A stretch of DNA of 64,000 bases from Bacillota bacterium. GTDB lineage: Bacteria; Bacillota; Clostridia; Acetivibrionales; DTU013. The stretch lies in the NCBI GenBank assembly GCA_023412915.1, contig JAEZRE010000018.1, positions 174,967 through 238,966 on the forward strand, given 5' to 3'. Each line of letters opens with the position of its first letter. The first letter of the stretch is position 1. Below the pieces are notes generated by a model, which worked only from the letters and a program-made list of their open reading frames with translations, did not search any database and had not been told where the DNA came from. This document shows, in pieces, positions 7,610 through 15,293 of this stretch. Made by a program: the position numbers and the translations under genes.

Positions 7610-8458
7610 ATGAAATTACGAAGGATTAAGAAAGCAAACGGACCTTCGCTTAAAACAGAAAAAGGCAAGAAAAGGCGCAGAAAGGCAGTGAGGCTGGTTA
7701 GAAATCTTATTGTGACCGCCTTGTTTACTGCGACATTGATTTACGCCGCACTCTCGCCTTTTTTTAATATCAAGGAAATATCGGTAAACGCTTCGAAGCA
7801 TTACGACAAGGCTATTCTTGAGGAGGCTTCCGGCGTAAGCACGGGACAGAACGGCTTCAGGCTTTTATTCGGCGGGGCGGGCAGGTTTTTCCTTTTACAT
7901 ATCGGATCGGCCGAGAAACAGATACTTGAGAAATGCCCATATGTAAAAAGCGCCAGTGTAAGGTATATACTGCCCTCAAAGGTCATCATCGGGGTTGAGG
8001 AGAGGACTCCCGCCGTAATAATCCGGACAAAAACAGCGAGTATTCTGGCCGACAAGGAAGGATACCTGCTGGAAACCGGCGCGGATCCGAAGAAGCTGAA
8101 ATTGCCCGTGATCAAAGTCCCGGAGCCCAAAACGCTGATTCTGGGAAAAAAGATCGATACACCCGGGGAAAATCTTATATCCGCCTATGATCTGTTCGAT
8201 ACTATAAGGGAAATGGATGGCGCAAATGAGGACAAGCTGATACCCGTGGTGGATTACGTCGATGTCAGCGATATGAACAATGTGCGTTTTTCACTGCAGA
8301 ATCGCGTTACTGTCAATTTGGGGAAATTGGATGATTTGCATTATAAAATTAACACTACCAGAACTATTTTCTTAAAGAGCCTGAAAAAAACAGACAGGGG
8401 AGTGCTGGATTTCTCGATAGATGCAGATCCGGTATTTACCCCGGAAAGCGGAGGTTGA
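7610..8458 (+). CDS. ftsQ: Cell division protein FtsQ/DivIB
   Basis: The 282-residue bitopic protein has a strongly basic cytoplasmic tail (residues 1-28), one transmembrane helix (about 29-48, NLIVTALFTATLIYAAL) and an extracellular POTRA domain starting FFNIKEISVNASKHYD, followed by the beta domain. FtsQ/DivIB bridges FtsL/DivIC and the septal synthase during divisome assembly. AGGGGGAT lies close before the ATG. It is the second gene of the division cluster, 42 bases after murA, and is followed six bases later by sbp. Confidence 0.9.
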   Translation: MKLRRIKKANGPSLKTEKGKKRRRKAVRLVRNLIVTALFTATLIYAALSPFFNIKEISVNASKHYDKAILEEASGVSTGQNGFRLLFGGAGRFFLLHIGSAEKQILEKCPYVKSASVRYILPSKVIIGVEERTPAVIIRTKTASILADKEGYLLETGADPKKLKLPVIKVPEPKTLILGKKIDTPGENLISAYDLFDTIREMDGANEDKLIPVVDYVDVSDMNNVRFSLQNRVTVNLGKLDDLHYKINTTRTIFLKSLKKTDRGVLDFSIDADPVFTPESGG

Positions 8459-8464
8459 ACATAT

Positions 8465-8815
8465 ATGTTGCCGATTTTAGGAATGATCATAGGGATTTTG
8501 ATAGGAGTATTTTTAATACCGGTCAATATTCCGCAGCAGTACTCGATCTATATGGCCGTGGCGATCCTTGCGGCGCTTGATTCCGTATTCGGAGGTATCG
8601 CCGCTACGATGCAGCAGAAATTCGACATGAAGGTTTTCATTTCGGGATTTTTCGGGAATGCCGTTCTGGCGGCTATTCTTGCATACATAGGAGATCAGCT
8701 GGGTTTGCAGCTTTACCTTGCGGCAATATTTGCATTTGGAAACAGAATATTTCTAAATTTCGCAGTTATTCGCAGATATATGTTGAATAAGTCGGCCAAA
8801 AAAGATAATATATAG
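8465..8815 (+). CDS. sbp: Small basic protein, DUF1290 family (Sbp)
   Basis: This 116-residue protein has about three to four hydrophobic helices (MLPILGMIIGILIGVFLIP; IYMAVAILAALDSVFGG; SGFFGNAVLAAILAYIG; YLAAIFAFGNRIFLN) and a basic tail. It matches the small basic protein family that sits between ftsQ and ftsA in many Firmicutes. A role in division or envelope organisation is inferred from this conserved position; no catalytic motif is visible. Confidence 0.88.
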   Translation: MLPILGMIIGILIGVFLIPVNIPQQYSIYMAVAILAALDSVFGGIAATMQQKFDMKVFISGFFGNAVLAAILAYIGDQLGLQLYLAAIFAFGNRIFLNFAVIRRYMLNKSAKKDNI

Positions 8816-8836
8816 TTTGTAGGGGGTTGCTTCTTT

Positions 8837-10069
8837 GTGGGTGATTTGATTGTTAGCATTGACATCGGAACTTCCAAGGCCTGTGCGCTTATAGGAAGGA
8901 TCAATAAGAATTCCCAGCTGGATATTATCGGCAGGGGCATGGCTCCGTGCAGCGGCTTGAAAAAGGGTGTCATCGTAGACATCGAAAGTACTGCTGCCAG
9001 TATTAAAAACGCGCTCGGGGATGCCGAGTCGGCCGCCAATATTCGCGTAGGTTCCGCTTACGTCAATATACACGGCATGCATGTCAGTGTTATCAACAAC
9101 CTAAGCCGGCTCAGTATCAACGGCAGGGAAATTACACAGCGCGACGTCGACGGTATACTGCATGAAGCCGGTGACATCGAGATACCGGAAGACAGGCAGC
9201 TTATCGACGTCATACCCAGACAATACATAATTGACGGTTACGATGAGATAGCAGATCCCGTAGGCATGGTAGGGACCAGGATGGAAGTCGACGCCGACAT
9301 ACTCGTCGGGAAGATAACTTCTGTTCAGAACATTGTGAAAAGCATGGAACGCGTAGGCATCAAGATCGACGGGATAGTTGCCGAGGCTTTTGCCACGGGT
9401 GAGATAGGTCTGACCTCGGATGAAAAGGATATAGGCGTAGCAATGCTCGATGTAGGAGGCAGTGTTACAGACATTTCATTATATATAGGAAAACGTCTTG
9501 TTTTTTACGATACTATACCGGTCGGCGGAGACCACATAACGAACGACATAGCGATTGGCCTGAAGATCTCGAATATGGAGGCTGAAAAGATAAAACGCCA
9601 GTTCGAGCTTGCGCTGACCTCGCTTATAAAGAACGATCAGGAAATAAGTGTTCTCGACATCAACGAAAATAAAAAGAAAAACGTAAAAGTGTCGGAAGTG
9701 GTTGAAATAATCGAAGCCAGGGTTTATGAGATATTCTCGCTTTGCAGGTCGCAGATGGAAAAGGCAGGCTTCAGGATACCTGAAAACGGGAGCGTCGTTA
9801 TGACCGGCGCGGGCATCTCTTATGTCGACGGCTGCAGGCAGCTCGCACAGGAGGTTTTCGAGCTTCCGGTAAGAGTGGTTCAGGCCGGACAGCTGCAGGG
9901 AGTTTCCAAACCGGAATTCATCGCGGCGGCAGGAATGATCCGCTATGTTGCCAACATAAGAAAAGGCGGAAGCACAGCTAATGAAATAAAGCTCAAAAAA
10001 ACTGCAAACGCGCCAGTTAAAGAGTCTTTCATAGATAAAATTATTTCGTTTATTAAGGAAATATTTTGA
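8837..10069 (+). CDS. ftsA: Cell division protein FtsA
   Basis: The 410-residue actin-fold ATPase tethers FtsZ filaments to the membrane. It opens with the phosphate-1 motif VSIDIGTSKACALIG, has the FtsA-specific 1C subdomain (SAYVNIHGMHVSVI...), the phosphate-2 motif LDVGGSVTDIS and an adenosine motif near VMTGAGISYVDG. The C-terminal ESFIDKIISFIKEIF is a typical amphipathic membrane-targeting helix. The start is GTG 8837, 12 bases after AGGGGG. ftsZ follows 110 bases later. Confidence 0.96.
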   Translation: MGDLIVSIDIGTSKACALIGRINKNSQLDIIGRGMAPCSGLKKGVIVDIESTAASIKNALGDAESAANIRVGSAYVNIHGMHVSVINNLSRLSINGREITQRDVDGILHEAGDIEIPEDRQLIDVIPRQYIIDGYDEIADPVGMVGTRMEVDADILVGKITSVQNIVKSMERVGIKIDGIVAEAFATGEIGLTSDEKDIGVAMLDVGGSVTDISLYIGKRLVFYDTIPVGGDHITNDIAIGLKISNMEAEKIKRQFELALTSLIKNDQEISVLDINENKKKNVKVSEVVEIIEARVYEIFSLCRSQMEKAGFRIPENGSVVMTGAGISYVDGCRQLAQEVFELPVRVVQAGQLQGVSKPEFIAAAGMIRYVANIRKGGSTANEIKLKKTANAPVKESFIDKIISFIKEIF

Positions 10070-10179
10070 ATTTTTCAGGCATTTCAGATAGAATTTTTTA
10101 TGAAAACTTTGCTTGCTTAAATGTATGGAATAAGATATTATTTAAGTAATGCCAAACCAATGACGAAGGGGGATTCAAT

Positions 10180-11277
10180 TTGCTGGAGTTTGATATCGAC
10201 ATGGAACAATTTGCCCAGATTAAGGTCATAGGCGTCGGTGGTGGAGGCAATAACGCCGTCAACAGGATGATATCCGCGGGTCTTCGCGGTGTAGAATTCA
10301 TAGCAATAAATACTGATAAACAGGCTCTTTTTCTTTCCAAAGCAAATACAAAAATACAAGTAGGGGACAAGCTTACCAAAGGTCTCGGCGCGGGTGCAAA
10401 TCCTGAAATCGGTGAAAAAGCCGCCGATGAAAGCAAGGATGAGATAGCACAGTCAATTAAAGGCGCCGATATGGTATTCGTTACAGCCGGAATGGGCGGC
10501 GGTACCGGAACCGGAGGAGCTCCAGTAGTCGCGCAGATCGCGAAGGAAATGGGTATCCTGACCGTGGGCGTTGTCACCAAGCCCTTCATGTTCGAAGGCC
10601 GTAAGAGGATGCAGTATGCGGAACAGGGCATCGAGAAGCTCAAAAGTGTGGTTGATACTCTCGTAACGATCCCCAATGACAGATTGCTGCAGGTCGCTGA
10701 AAAGAAAACTTCCATTATAGATGCTTTCAGAATGGCTGATGATGTGCTCAGACAGGGCGTTCAGGGTATTTCGGACCTGATAGCGGTGCCCGGACTGATC
10801 AATCTGGATTTTGCCGATGTAAAGACGATCATGCTCAACACCGGTATAGCGCATATGGGTATTGGCCGTGCGTCCGGAGACGGCAGGGCCGAGGAAGCGG
10901 CAAAACAGGCCATACAGTCTCCGCTGCTCGAAACGACTATCGACGGCGCAAGGGGCGTATTGCTCAATATCACGGGCGGTGCGGATCTCGGGTTGTTCGA
11001 AGTCAACATGGCAGCCGAACTCATTCAGAAATCCGCCGATCCTGACGCCAATATCATTGTTGGTGCGGTTATCGACGAGAACCTTAAGGATGAGATACTC
11101 ATCACCGTTATAGCTACAGGCTTCGAAAAGGGACCGGTCATAAGAAAGCTTGAAAAGATAGCCGAAAAGACCCCTCTAAAGTCTGAACCTGCTCCTCTGA
11201 AGAGACATACGGGCGGAGAGGTATCGGATGACGAGCTGGAAATTCCCACTTTCCTTAGGAAAAACCGTTTTAAATAG
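10180..11277 (+). CDS. ftsZ: Cell division protein FtsZ
   Basis: This 365-residue tubulin homologue forms the Z ring. The GTP-binding signature GGGTGTGGAP, the N-terminal IKVIGVGGGGNNAVNRM and the T7 catalytic loop NLDFADVKTIM are present. The C-terminal peptide DELEIPTFLRKNRFK is the conserved tail bound by FtsA and SepF. The start is TTG 10180, preceded by AAGGGGG with proper spacing. A strong terminator lies just beyond the gene, separating the division cluster from the sporulation genes. Confidence 0.97.
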   Translation: MLEFDIDMEQFAQIKVIGVGGGGNNAVNRMISAGLRGVEFIAINTDKQALFLSKANTKIQVGDKLTKGLGAGANPEIGEKAADESKDEIAQSIKGADMVFVTAGMGGGTGTGGAPVVAQIAKEMGILTVGVVTKPFMFEGRKRMQYAEQGIEKLKSVVDTLVTIPNDRLLQVAEKKTSIIDAFRMADDVLRQGVQGISDLIAVPGLINLDFADVKTIMLNTGIAHMGIGRASGDGRAEEAAKQAIQSPLLETTIDGARGVLLNITGGADLGLFEVNMAAELIQKSADPDANIIVGAVIDENLKDEILITVIATGFEKGPVIRKLEKIAEKTPLKSEPAPLKRHTGGEVSDDELEIPTFLRKNRFK

Positions 11278-11330
11278 GATATGAGTCCGGTGTAAATCCC
11301 GTTGAAGGTATCCTGATAATCACTGCAGAT

Positions 11331-11364
11331 AAACCAGGTCATAATTGAATGACCTGGTTTTTTA
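11331..11364 (+). terminator. Intrinsic terminator after ftsZ
   Basis: The 12-base stem AAACCAGGTCAT / ATGACCTGGTTT has a six-base loop, and the right arm runs into a T-rich stretch. Confidence 0.9.
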
Positions 11365-11609
11365 TTTCACAATGACAATTTTTTGTCGTCAAATTTTCAT
11401 ATTTCTACAGTATCATATGACACAAAAATAAACAGGCTTGAAATATAATCTGAGTTGTACAAATGATGCAATACACGGTTCAAATATTTAATCATAAAAG
11501 TACAGGCATACGAATATATGTAAAATAGGGGAAGCCTGACTTGTACCCGATCGGTACGGGAATACCAGCCGGACCTTTGGGGTGCTGCGACCGGTGTGTG
11601 AGGTAAAAC
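11365..11609 (+). other. spoIIGA promoter/leader region without genes
   Basis: No coding sequence is supported here. At 11380-11395 the minus strand reads TGACGACA, a six-of-seven match to the Spo0A box TGNCGAA, in an AT-rich stretch; Spo0A control of spoIIGA is established in Bacillus. Nearer the gene, GTACCCGATCGGTAC (about 11543-11557) can form a small hairpin in the leader. All are weak sequence matches only. Confidence 0.25.
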
Positions 11610-12515
11610 GTGGAGATCTATCTGGATATCATTGTCCTTGAGAATATAGTAATCAATTATCTGATCCTTTTGGTAACCGCAAAATTTTCAAAGAACAGAT
11701 CAAGCAATTTACGCCTTCTGCTTGGCGCCGTGCTCGGCGCCGCATATCTTTCCGCAATGCTGCTTCTGCCCGAAATGAAGATATACACGACTTTGCTGTC
11801 AAAATGCCTGCTTTCTTTTGCAATGATAGCAGTGACGTTCCATTTTAAGAAGCTGTCCGAATTCCTGAAAACGCTGCTTATTTTCTATGCGTCGACTTTT
11901 ATATTTGCCGGCGCCGGTTTTGCGCTTATGTTTTTCAACCAGGATTGGGGGATACTGCGTAACGGCGTTATGGTCACGCCCCTGTCCTTCTTCAATACCT
12001 CCTGGGCTGAATTGCTGCTTGCGCTGGCAGTTACGCTTATTATACTGCGCGTCATCTGGGACATGATTCAGAACCGTTTTATCAGGGAAAAGCTCCTGGT
12101 CCTCCTGCGCATTACCTTTGACAAAAAGGCTATAGAACTGTCCGCCCTTGTCGATACGGGAAATTCTCTACACGACCCGCTTACCAATATGCCCGTGGTA
12201 GTGGTGGAGTTTTCGGCGATAAGCGAGCTTTTGCCCGAGGATATAAGGGGGATTTTCGAAAAGGAACCTGATATGGACCTTAATGCAGTTACGACTACCA
12301 TATCCTGCTCCGATTGGTTTTCAAGATTCAGGCTGATCCCGTTTACATCACTTGGGAAGGAGAATGGCATGCTGATAGGGTTCAGGCCCGATTATATCGA
12401 GATAGGAAGCGAAAACGAAAAGAAAGGCGTCCGTGATGTGATTGTAGGTATTTATAATAAAGCGTTATCAAGGAATGAAAAATACCGCGCTTTGGTAAAC
12501 CCCGAACTTATGTGA
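11610..12515 (+). CDS. spoIIGA: Sporulation sigma-E processing peptidase SpoIIGA
   Basis: The 301-residue protein has five hydrophobic membrane segments in its N-terminal half (residues ~5-150) and a cytoplasmic aspartic-protease domain whose catalytic residue is Asp182 in LVDTGNSLHDP. SpoIIGA cleaves pro-sigma-E in the mother cell after a signal from SpoIIR crosses the septum. The start is GTG 11610 with GTGAGG nearby. sigE, its substrate, follows 26 bases later, the usual operon. Confidence 0.93.
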   Translation: MEIYLDIIVLENIVINYLILLVTAKFSKNRSSNLRLLLGAVLGAAYLSAMLLLPEMKIYTTLLSKCLLSFAMIAVTFHFKKLSEFLKTLLIFYASTFIFAGAGFALMFFNQDWGILRNGVMVTPLSFFNTSWAELLLALAVTLIILRVIWDMIQNRFIREKLLVLLRITFDKKAIELSALVDTGNSLHDPLTNMPVVVVEFSAISELLPEDIRGIFEKEPDMDLNAVTTTISCSDWFSRFRLIPFTSLGKENGMLIGFRPDYIEIGSENEKKGVRDVIVGIYNKALSRNEKYRALVNPELM

Positions 12516-12541
12516 ACAACACAGCGAAAGGAGATTTTTGA

Positions 12542-13273
12542 ATGGGCATTTTTATGAAGGTAAAGCTGTTTTTGAGGATCAGGTACCTGAACTTTTTGAG
12601 AAGGTTCAATGCCGACAGGAGCTATCCTGTTCATTATATAGGGGGGAGTGAAGCGCTTCCGCCGCCGCTCAGCACGGACGAGGAGACATATCTGCTTTCC
12701 AGGCTCGAGGAGCAGGATTACGGAGTGAAAAGCATCCTGATAGAACGCAATTTGCGGTTGGTCGTTTATATCGCGCGCAAGTTCGAAAACACGGGAGTCG
12801 GAGTGGAGGACCTTGTTTCGATTGGCACGATAGGTCTTATCAAGGCGATAAATACCTTCAACCCGTCAAAGAATATCAAGCTGGCAACCTATGCGTCCAG
12901 GTGCATCGAAAATGAAATATTGATGTACCTTAGGAGAAATAACAAGATAAAGACCGAAATTTCGATCGACGAGCCTCTGAATGTCGACTGGGACGGGAAC
13001 GAGCTGCTGCTTTCAGATATACTTGGCACCGAAAACGATATAATCTACAGGACTCTCGAGGATGAGGTCGACAGGGAGCTACTCAACACCGCAATGAAAA
13101 AATTGTCCATACGCGAAAAGAAAATTATGGAACTTCGGTTCGGTCTGACCAACGGAATAGAGAAAACCCAAAAGGAGGTTGCAGATATGCTGGGCATTTC
13201 GCAGTCGTATATCTCGAGGCTTGAAAAGAGGATTATAAGCAGGCTGAAAAAGGAGATAAACCGGATGGTTTAA
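12542..13273 (+). CDS. sigE: RNA polymerase sporulation sigma factor SigE precursor
   Basis: The 243-residue sigma-70-family protein begins with a basic/hydrophobic pro-sequence (MGIFMKVKLFLRIRYLNFLRR...) that is removed by SpoIIGA. Region 2 carries ERNLRLVVYIARKFENTG and the -10 recognition segment around NIKLATYASRCIENEILMY. Region 4 holds a helix-turn-helix (TQKEVADMLGISQSYISRLE). It directs early mother-cell transcription. AAAGGAG precedes the ATG. sigG follows after 124 bases. Confidence 0.95.
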   Translation: MGIFMKVKLFLRIRYLNFLRRFNADRSYPVHYIGGSEALPPPLSTDEETYLLSRLEEQDYGVKSILIERNLRLVVYIARKFENTGVGVEDLVSIGTIGLIKAINTFNPSKNIKLATYASRCIENEILMYLRRNNKIKTEISIDEPLNVDWDGNELLLSDILGTENDIIYRTLEDEVDRELLNTAMKKLSIREKKIMELRFGLTNGIEKTQKEVADMLGISQSYISRLEKRIISRLKKEINRMV

Positions 13274-13330
13274 GCGACTGCAAACCCAGTTGTCAAGGCT
13301 TTTTGCAAATATTTTTTGAACGTGGCCGCG

Positions 13331-13358
13331 GTATAAAAAAGACCTCCATGGCAATAAT
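13331..13358 (+). promoter_or_regulatory. Candidate forespore (sigma-F/G type) promoter of sigG
   Basis: GTATA (13331-13335) fits the GYWTA -35 of forespore sigma factors, and GGCAATAAT (13350-13358) fits the GGNRANAHT -10. The spacer is 14 bases, about one short of the Bacillus optimum. The position, ~40 bases before the sigG start, agrees with the sigma-F promoter known for sigG in Bacillus. Confidence 0.45.
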
Positions 13359-13397
13359 GTTTTATGAAGAAGACGAAACATGCCGGGAGGTTTTTAT

Positions 13398-14171
13398 ATG
13401 TTGGTCAACAAGGTTGAAATTTGCGGTGTAAATACTTCCAAGCTGCCCGTACTGTCCAATGAACAAAAAAAAGTCCTGTTCGAGAGGATGCACAGGGGCG
13501 ATACCTCAGCACGCGAGGAGTTTATAAACGGCAATCTCAGGCTGGTTCTTAGTGTGATACAAAGGTTCAACAACCGTGGAGAATATGTGGACGACCTTTT
13601 CCAGGTCGGCTGCATCGGGTTGATTAAAGCGATAGACAATTTCGACGTTTCACAGAACGTCAAGTTCTCGACATATGCCGTGCCGATGATAATTGGCGAG
13701 ATTCGCAGGTATCTGAGAGATAACAATTCCATCAGGGTGAGCCGCTCTCTACGGGATATCGCGTATAAAGCGCTCCAGGCCAAGGAAAGGCTTACAAGCA
13801 GGAATTCAAAGGAGCCTACGATAGCAGAAATCGCCGAAGAGCTGAAGCTGGCCAAGGAAGACGTAGTGTTCGCGCTCGATGCGATCCAGGACCCCATATC
13901 GCTTTTCGAATCGGTGTATCACGACGGTGGAGACGCCATATATGTAATGGATCAGGTGAGCGATGAGAAGAACATCGATGAGAACTGGCTCGAGGGCATT
14001 TCTCTCAAAGAAGCCATGCGCAAGCTAAATGACAGAGAGAAGCATATACTGAACCTGAGGTTTTTCGAAGGCAGGACACAGATGGAGGTTGCCGAGGAGA
14101 TCGGAATCTCGCAGGCACAGGTGTCGAGACTCGAAAAAACGGCGCTGCTGCATATGAAGAAGTATATTTGA
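13398..14171 (+). CDS. sigG: RNA polymerase sporulation sigma factor SigG
   Basis: The 257-residue late forespore sigma factor starts VEICGVNTSKLPVLS after the initial MLVNK, a stretch typical of SigG. Region 2 includes GNLRLVLSVIQRFNNRGEY and VKFSTYAVPMIIGEIRRYLR, region 3 SLRDIAYKALQAKERL, and region 4 the helix-turn-helix TQMEVAEEIGISQAQVSRLE. ATG 13398 is chosen over in-frame ATG 13380 because GGGAGG at 13385-13390 is correctly placed for it. A terminator follows the gene. Confidence 0.95.
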   Translation: MLVNKVEICGVNTSKLPVLSNEQKKVLFERMHRGDTSAREEFINGNLRLVLSVIQRFNNRGEYVDDLFQVGCIGLIKAIDNFDVSQNVKFSTYAVPMIIGEIRRYLRDNNSIRVSRSLRDIAYKALQAKERLTSRNSKEPTIAEIAEELKLAKEDVVFALDAIQDPISLFESVYHDGGDAIYVMDQVSDEKNIDENWLEGISLKEAMRKLNDREKHILNLRFFEGRTQMEVAEEIGISQAQVSRLEKTALLHMKKYI

Positions 14172-14186
14172 AACAATTATCTAAGG

Positions 14187-14207
14187 ACACCGGAAGGTGT
14201 TTTTTTT
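14187..14207 (+). terminator. Intrinsic terminator after sigG
   Basis: A short ACACC / GGTGT stem with a stable GGAA tetraloop is followed by seven or more T residues, 15 bases after the sigG stop. Confidence 0.75.
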
Positions 14208-14354
14208 ATTGGACGGGAGCCTTGATAAAATCACGGGCCCTCGATGAGGCTGTGCTTTTTGGTATACCTGCGTCATATATTTATAGCGGGTATATAATAA
14301 AGGAAGCGCCTTGGGCGCAGGTATCCGATTGATATGGACGGTTGGTGGGGTGGA

Positions 14355-14615
14355 ATGAATCGAGCTTCGGATTTCAAGCAAAAGGAAGTAATCAATGTCT
14401 CCGACGGCAGAAGGCTGGGCTTTGTCTCCGACGTTGAGCTGGACCTCGATACCGGGAGGATCGAGGCCATTGTCCTGCCCGGAGTGGGAAGGCTTTTCGG
14501 CCTCCTTGGCAAGGAAAACGAATTTATCATACCGTGGGAGAAAATATCCAAGATCGGAGAGGATATCATACTCGTCGACCTTGATGATCGCTTTATGAGG
14601 AAATATTTTGATTAA
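14355..14615 (+). CDS. PRC-barrel protein of the YlmC/YmxH family
   Basis: This 86-residue protein consists of one PRC-barrel-like domain: VINVSDGRRLGFVSDVELDLDTGRIEAIVLPG followed by WEKISKIGEDIILVDL. The family is conserved next to sporulation and division genes in spore-forming Firmicutes; its exact role is unknown. ATG 14355 is preferred to in-frame ATG 14334 because GGGGTGG stands just upstream and family members start at about this point. Confidence 0.85.
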   Translation: MNRASDFKQKEVINVSDGRRLGFVSDVELDLDTGRIEAIVLPGVGRLFGLLGKENEFIIPWEKISKIGEDIILVDLDDRFMRKYFD

Positions 14616-14771
14616 TTTCCTAAACCATTTCGGCATAATACCCGATACTAGTATTGGCGGTGCAGGACAAACCGGATAGCCTTTTGGAATGGCGGCGGTT
14701 TGATTCATCTGCATATTGCCGAAACTTACAAAAGAAAAAAGTGGCCGGCTGATACCGGCTGGAGGTAGCTT

Positions 14772-15227
14772 ATGAAGTGTCCTTACTGCGGTTACATCGA
14801 AGACAGGGTAATAGATTCAAGGCCTACTGAGGAAAATGCCGCGATCAGGCGGCGCAGGGAATGCACTAAATGCATGAAACGCTTTACTACGTATGAGAAG
14901 GTCGAAAGCGTTCCGTTGATGGTCATCAAGAAGGACAAGACCCGTCAGGCCTTTGACCGTGAGAAGCTGCTCAACGGCCTTTTGAGGGCGTGTGAAAAAA
15001 GGCCTGTCTCGATCGACATGCTCGAAAAACTTGTGGACGAGATCGAGAGCCAGATACTGAACACCCTGAAGCGCGAGATAACGACGCAGGAAATAGGCGA
15101 AATGGTCATGTCAAAGCTCAAGGAACTGGATGAAGTCGCATATGTAAGATTCGCTTCGGTCTACAGGCAATTCAAGGATATAAACACCTTCATGGCAGAG
15201 CTTCGCAAGCTGCTGCAGGATAAATAA
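14772..15227 (+). CDS. nrdR: Transcriptional repressor NrdR
   Basis: The 151-residue protein has an N-terminal zinc ribbon with Cys3, Cys6, Cys31 and Cys34, then an ATP-cone domain (PLMVIKKDKTRQAFDREKL onward). NrdR senses ATP/dATP and represses ribonucleotide reductase genes by binding NrdR boxes. Length and order are standard. GGAGG lies seven bases before the ATG. No ribonucleotide reductase gene is present in the window, so it acts in trans. Confidence 0.96.
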   Translation: MKCPYCGYIEDRVIDSRPTEENAAIRRRRECTKCMKRFTTYEKVESVPLMVIKKDKTRQAFDREKLLNGLLRACEKRPVSIDMLEKLVDEIESQILNTLKREITTQEIGEMVMSKLKELDEVAYVRFASVYRQFKDINTFMAELRKLLQDK

Positions 15228-15245
15228 CATCAGTCCATACAGGGG

Positions 15246-15293
15246 TAGCACATATAGATTAACATAAATATAAGAAATGGGTATTGTGCTATG
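15246..15293 (+). promoter_or_regulatory. Leader hairpin reaching the start codon of the histidine kinase gene
   Basis: TAGCACA (15246-15252) is the reverse complement of TGTGCTA (15285-15291), whose last A is the first base of the ATG. No good ribosome site is visible in front of this start, so folding could limit initiation. The match may be chance. Confidence 0.25.

Noticed and set aside
11281..11609. Possible riboswitch between ftsZ and spoIIGA
   Set aside because: Only a terminator and small hairpins are visible; I could not match the conserved core of any known riboswitch class, including c-di-GMP types.
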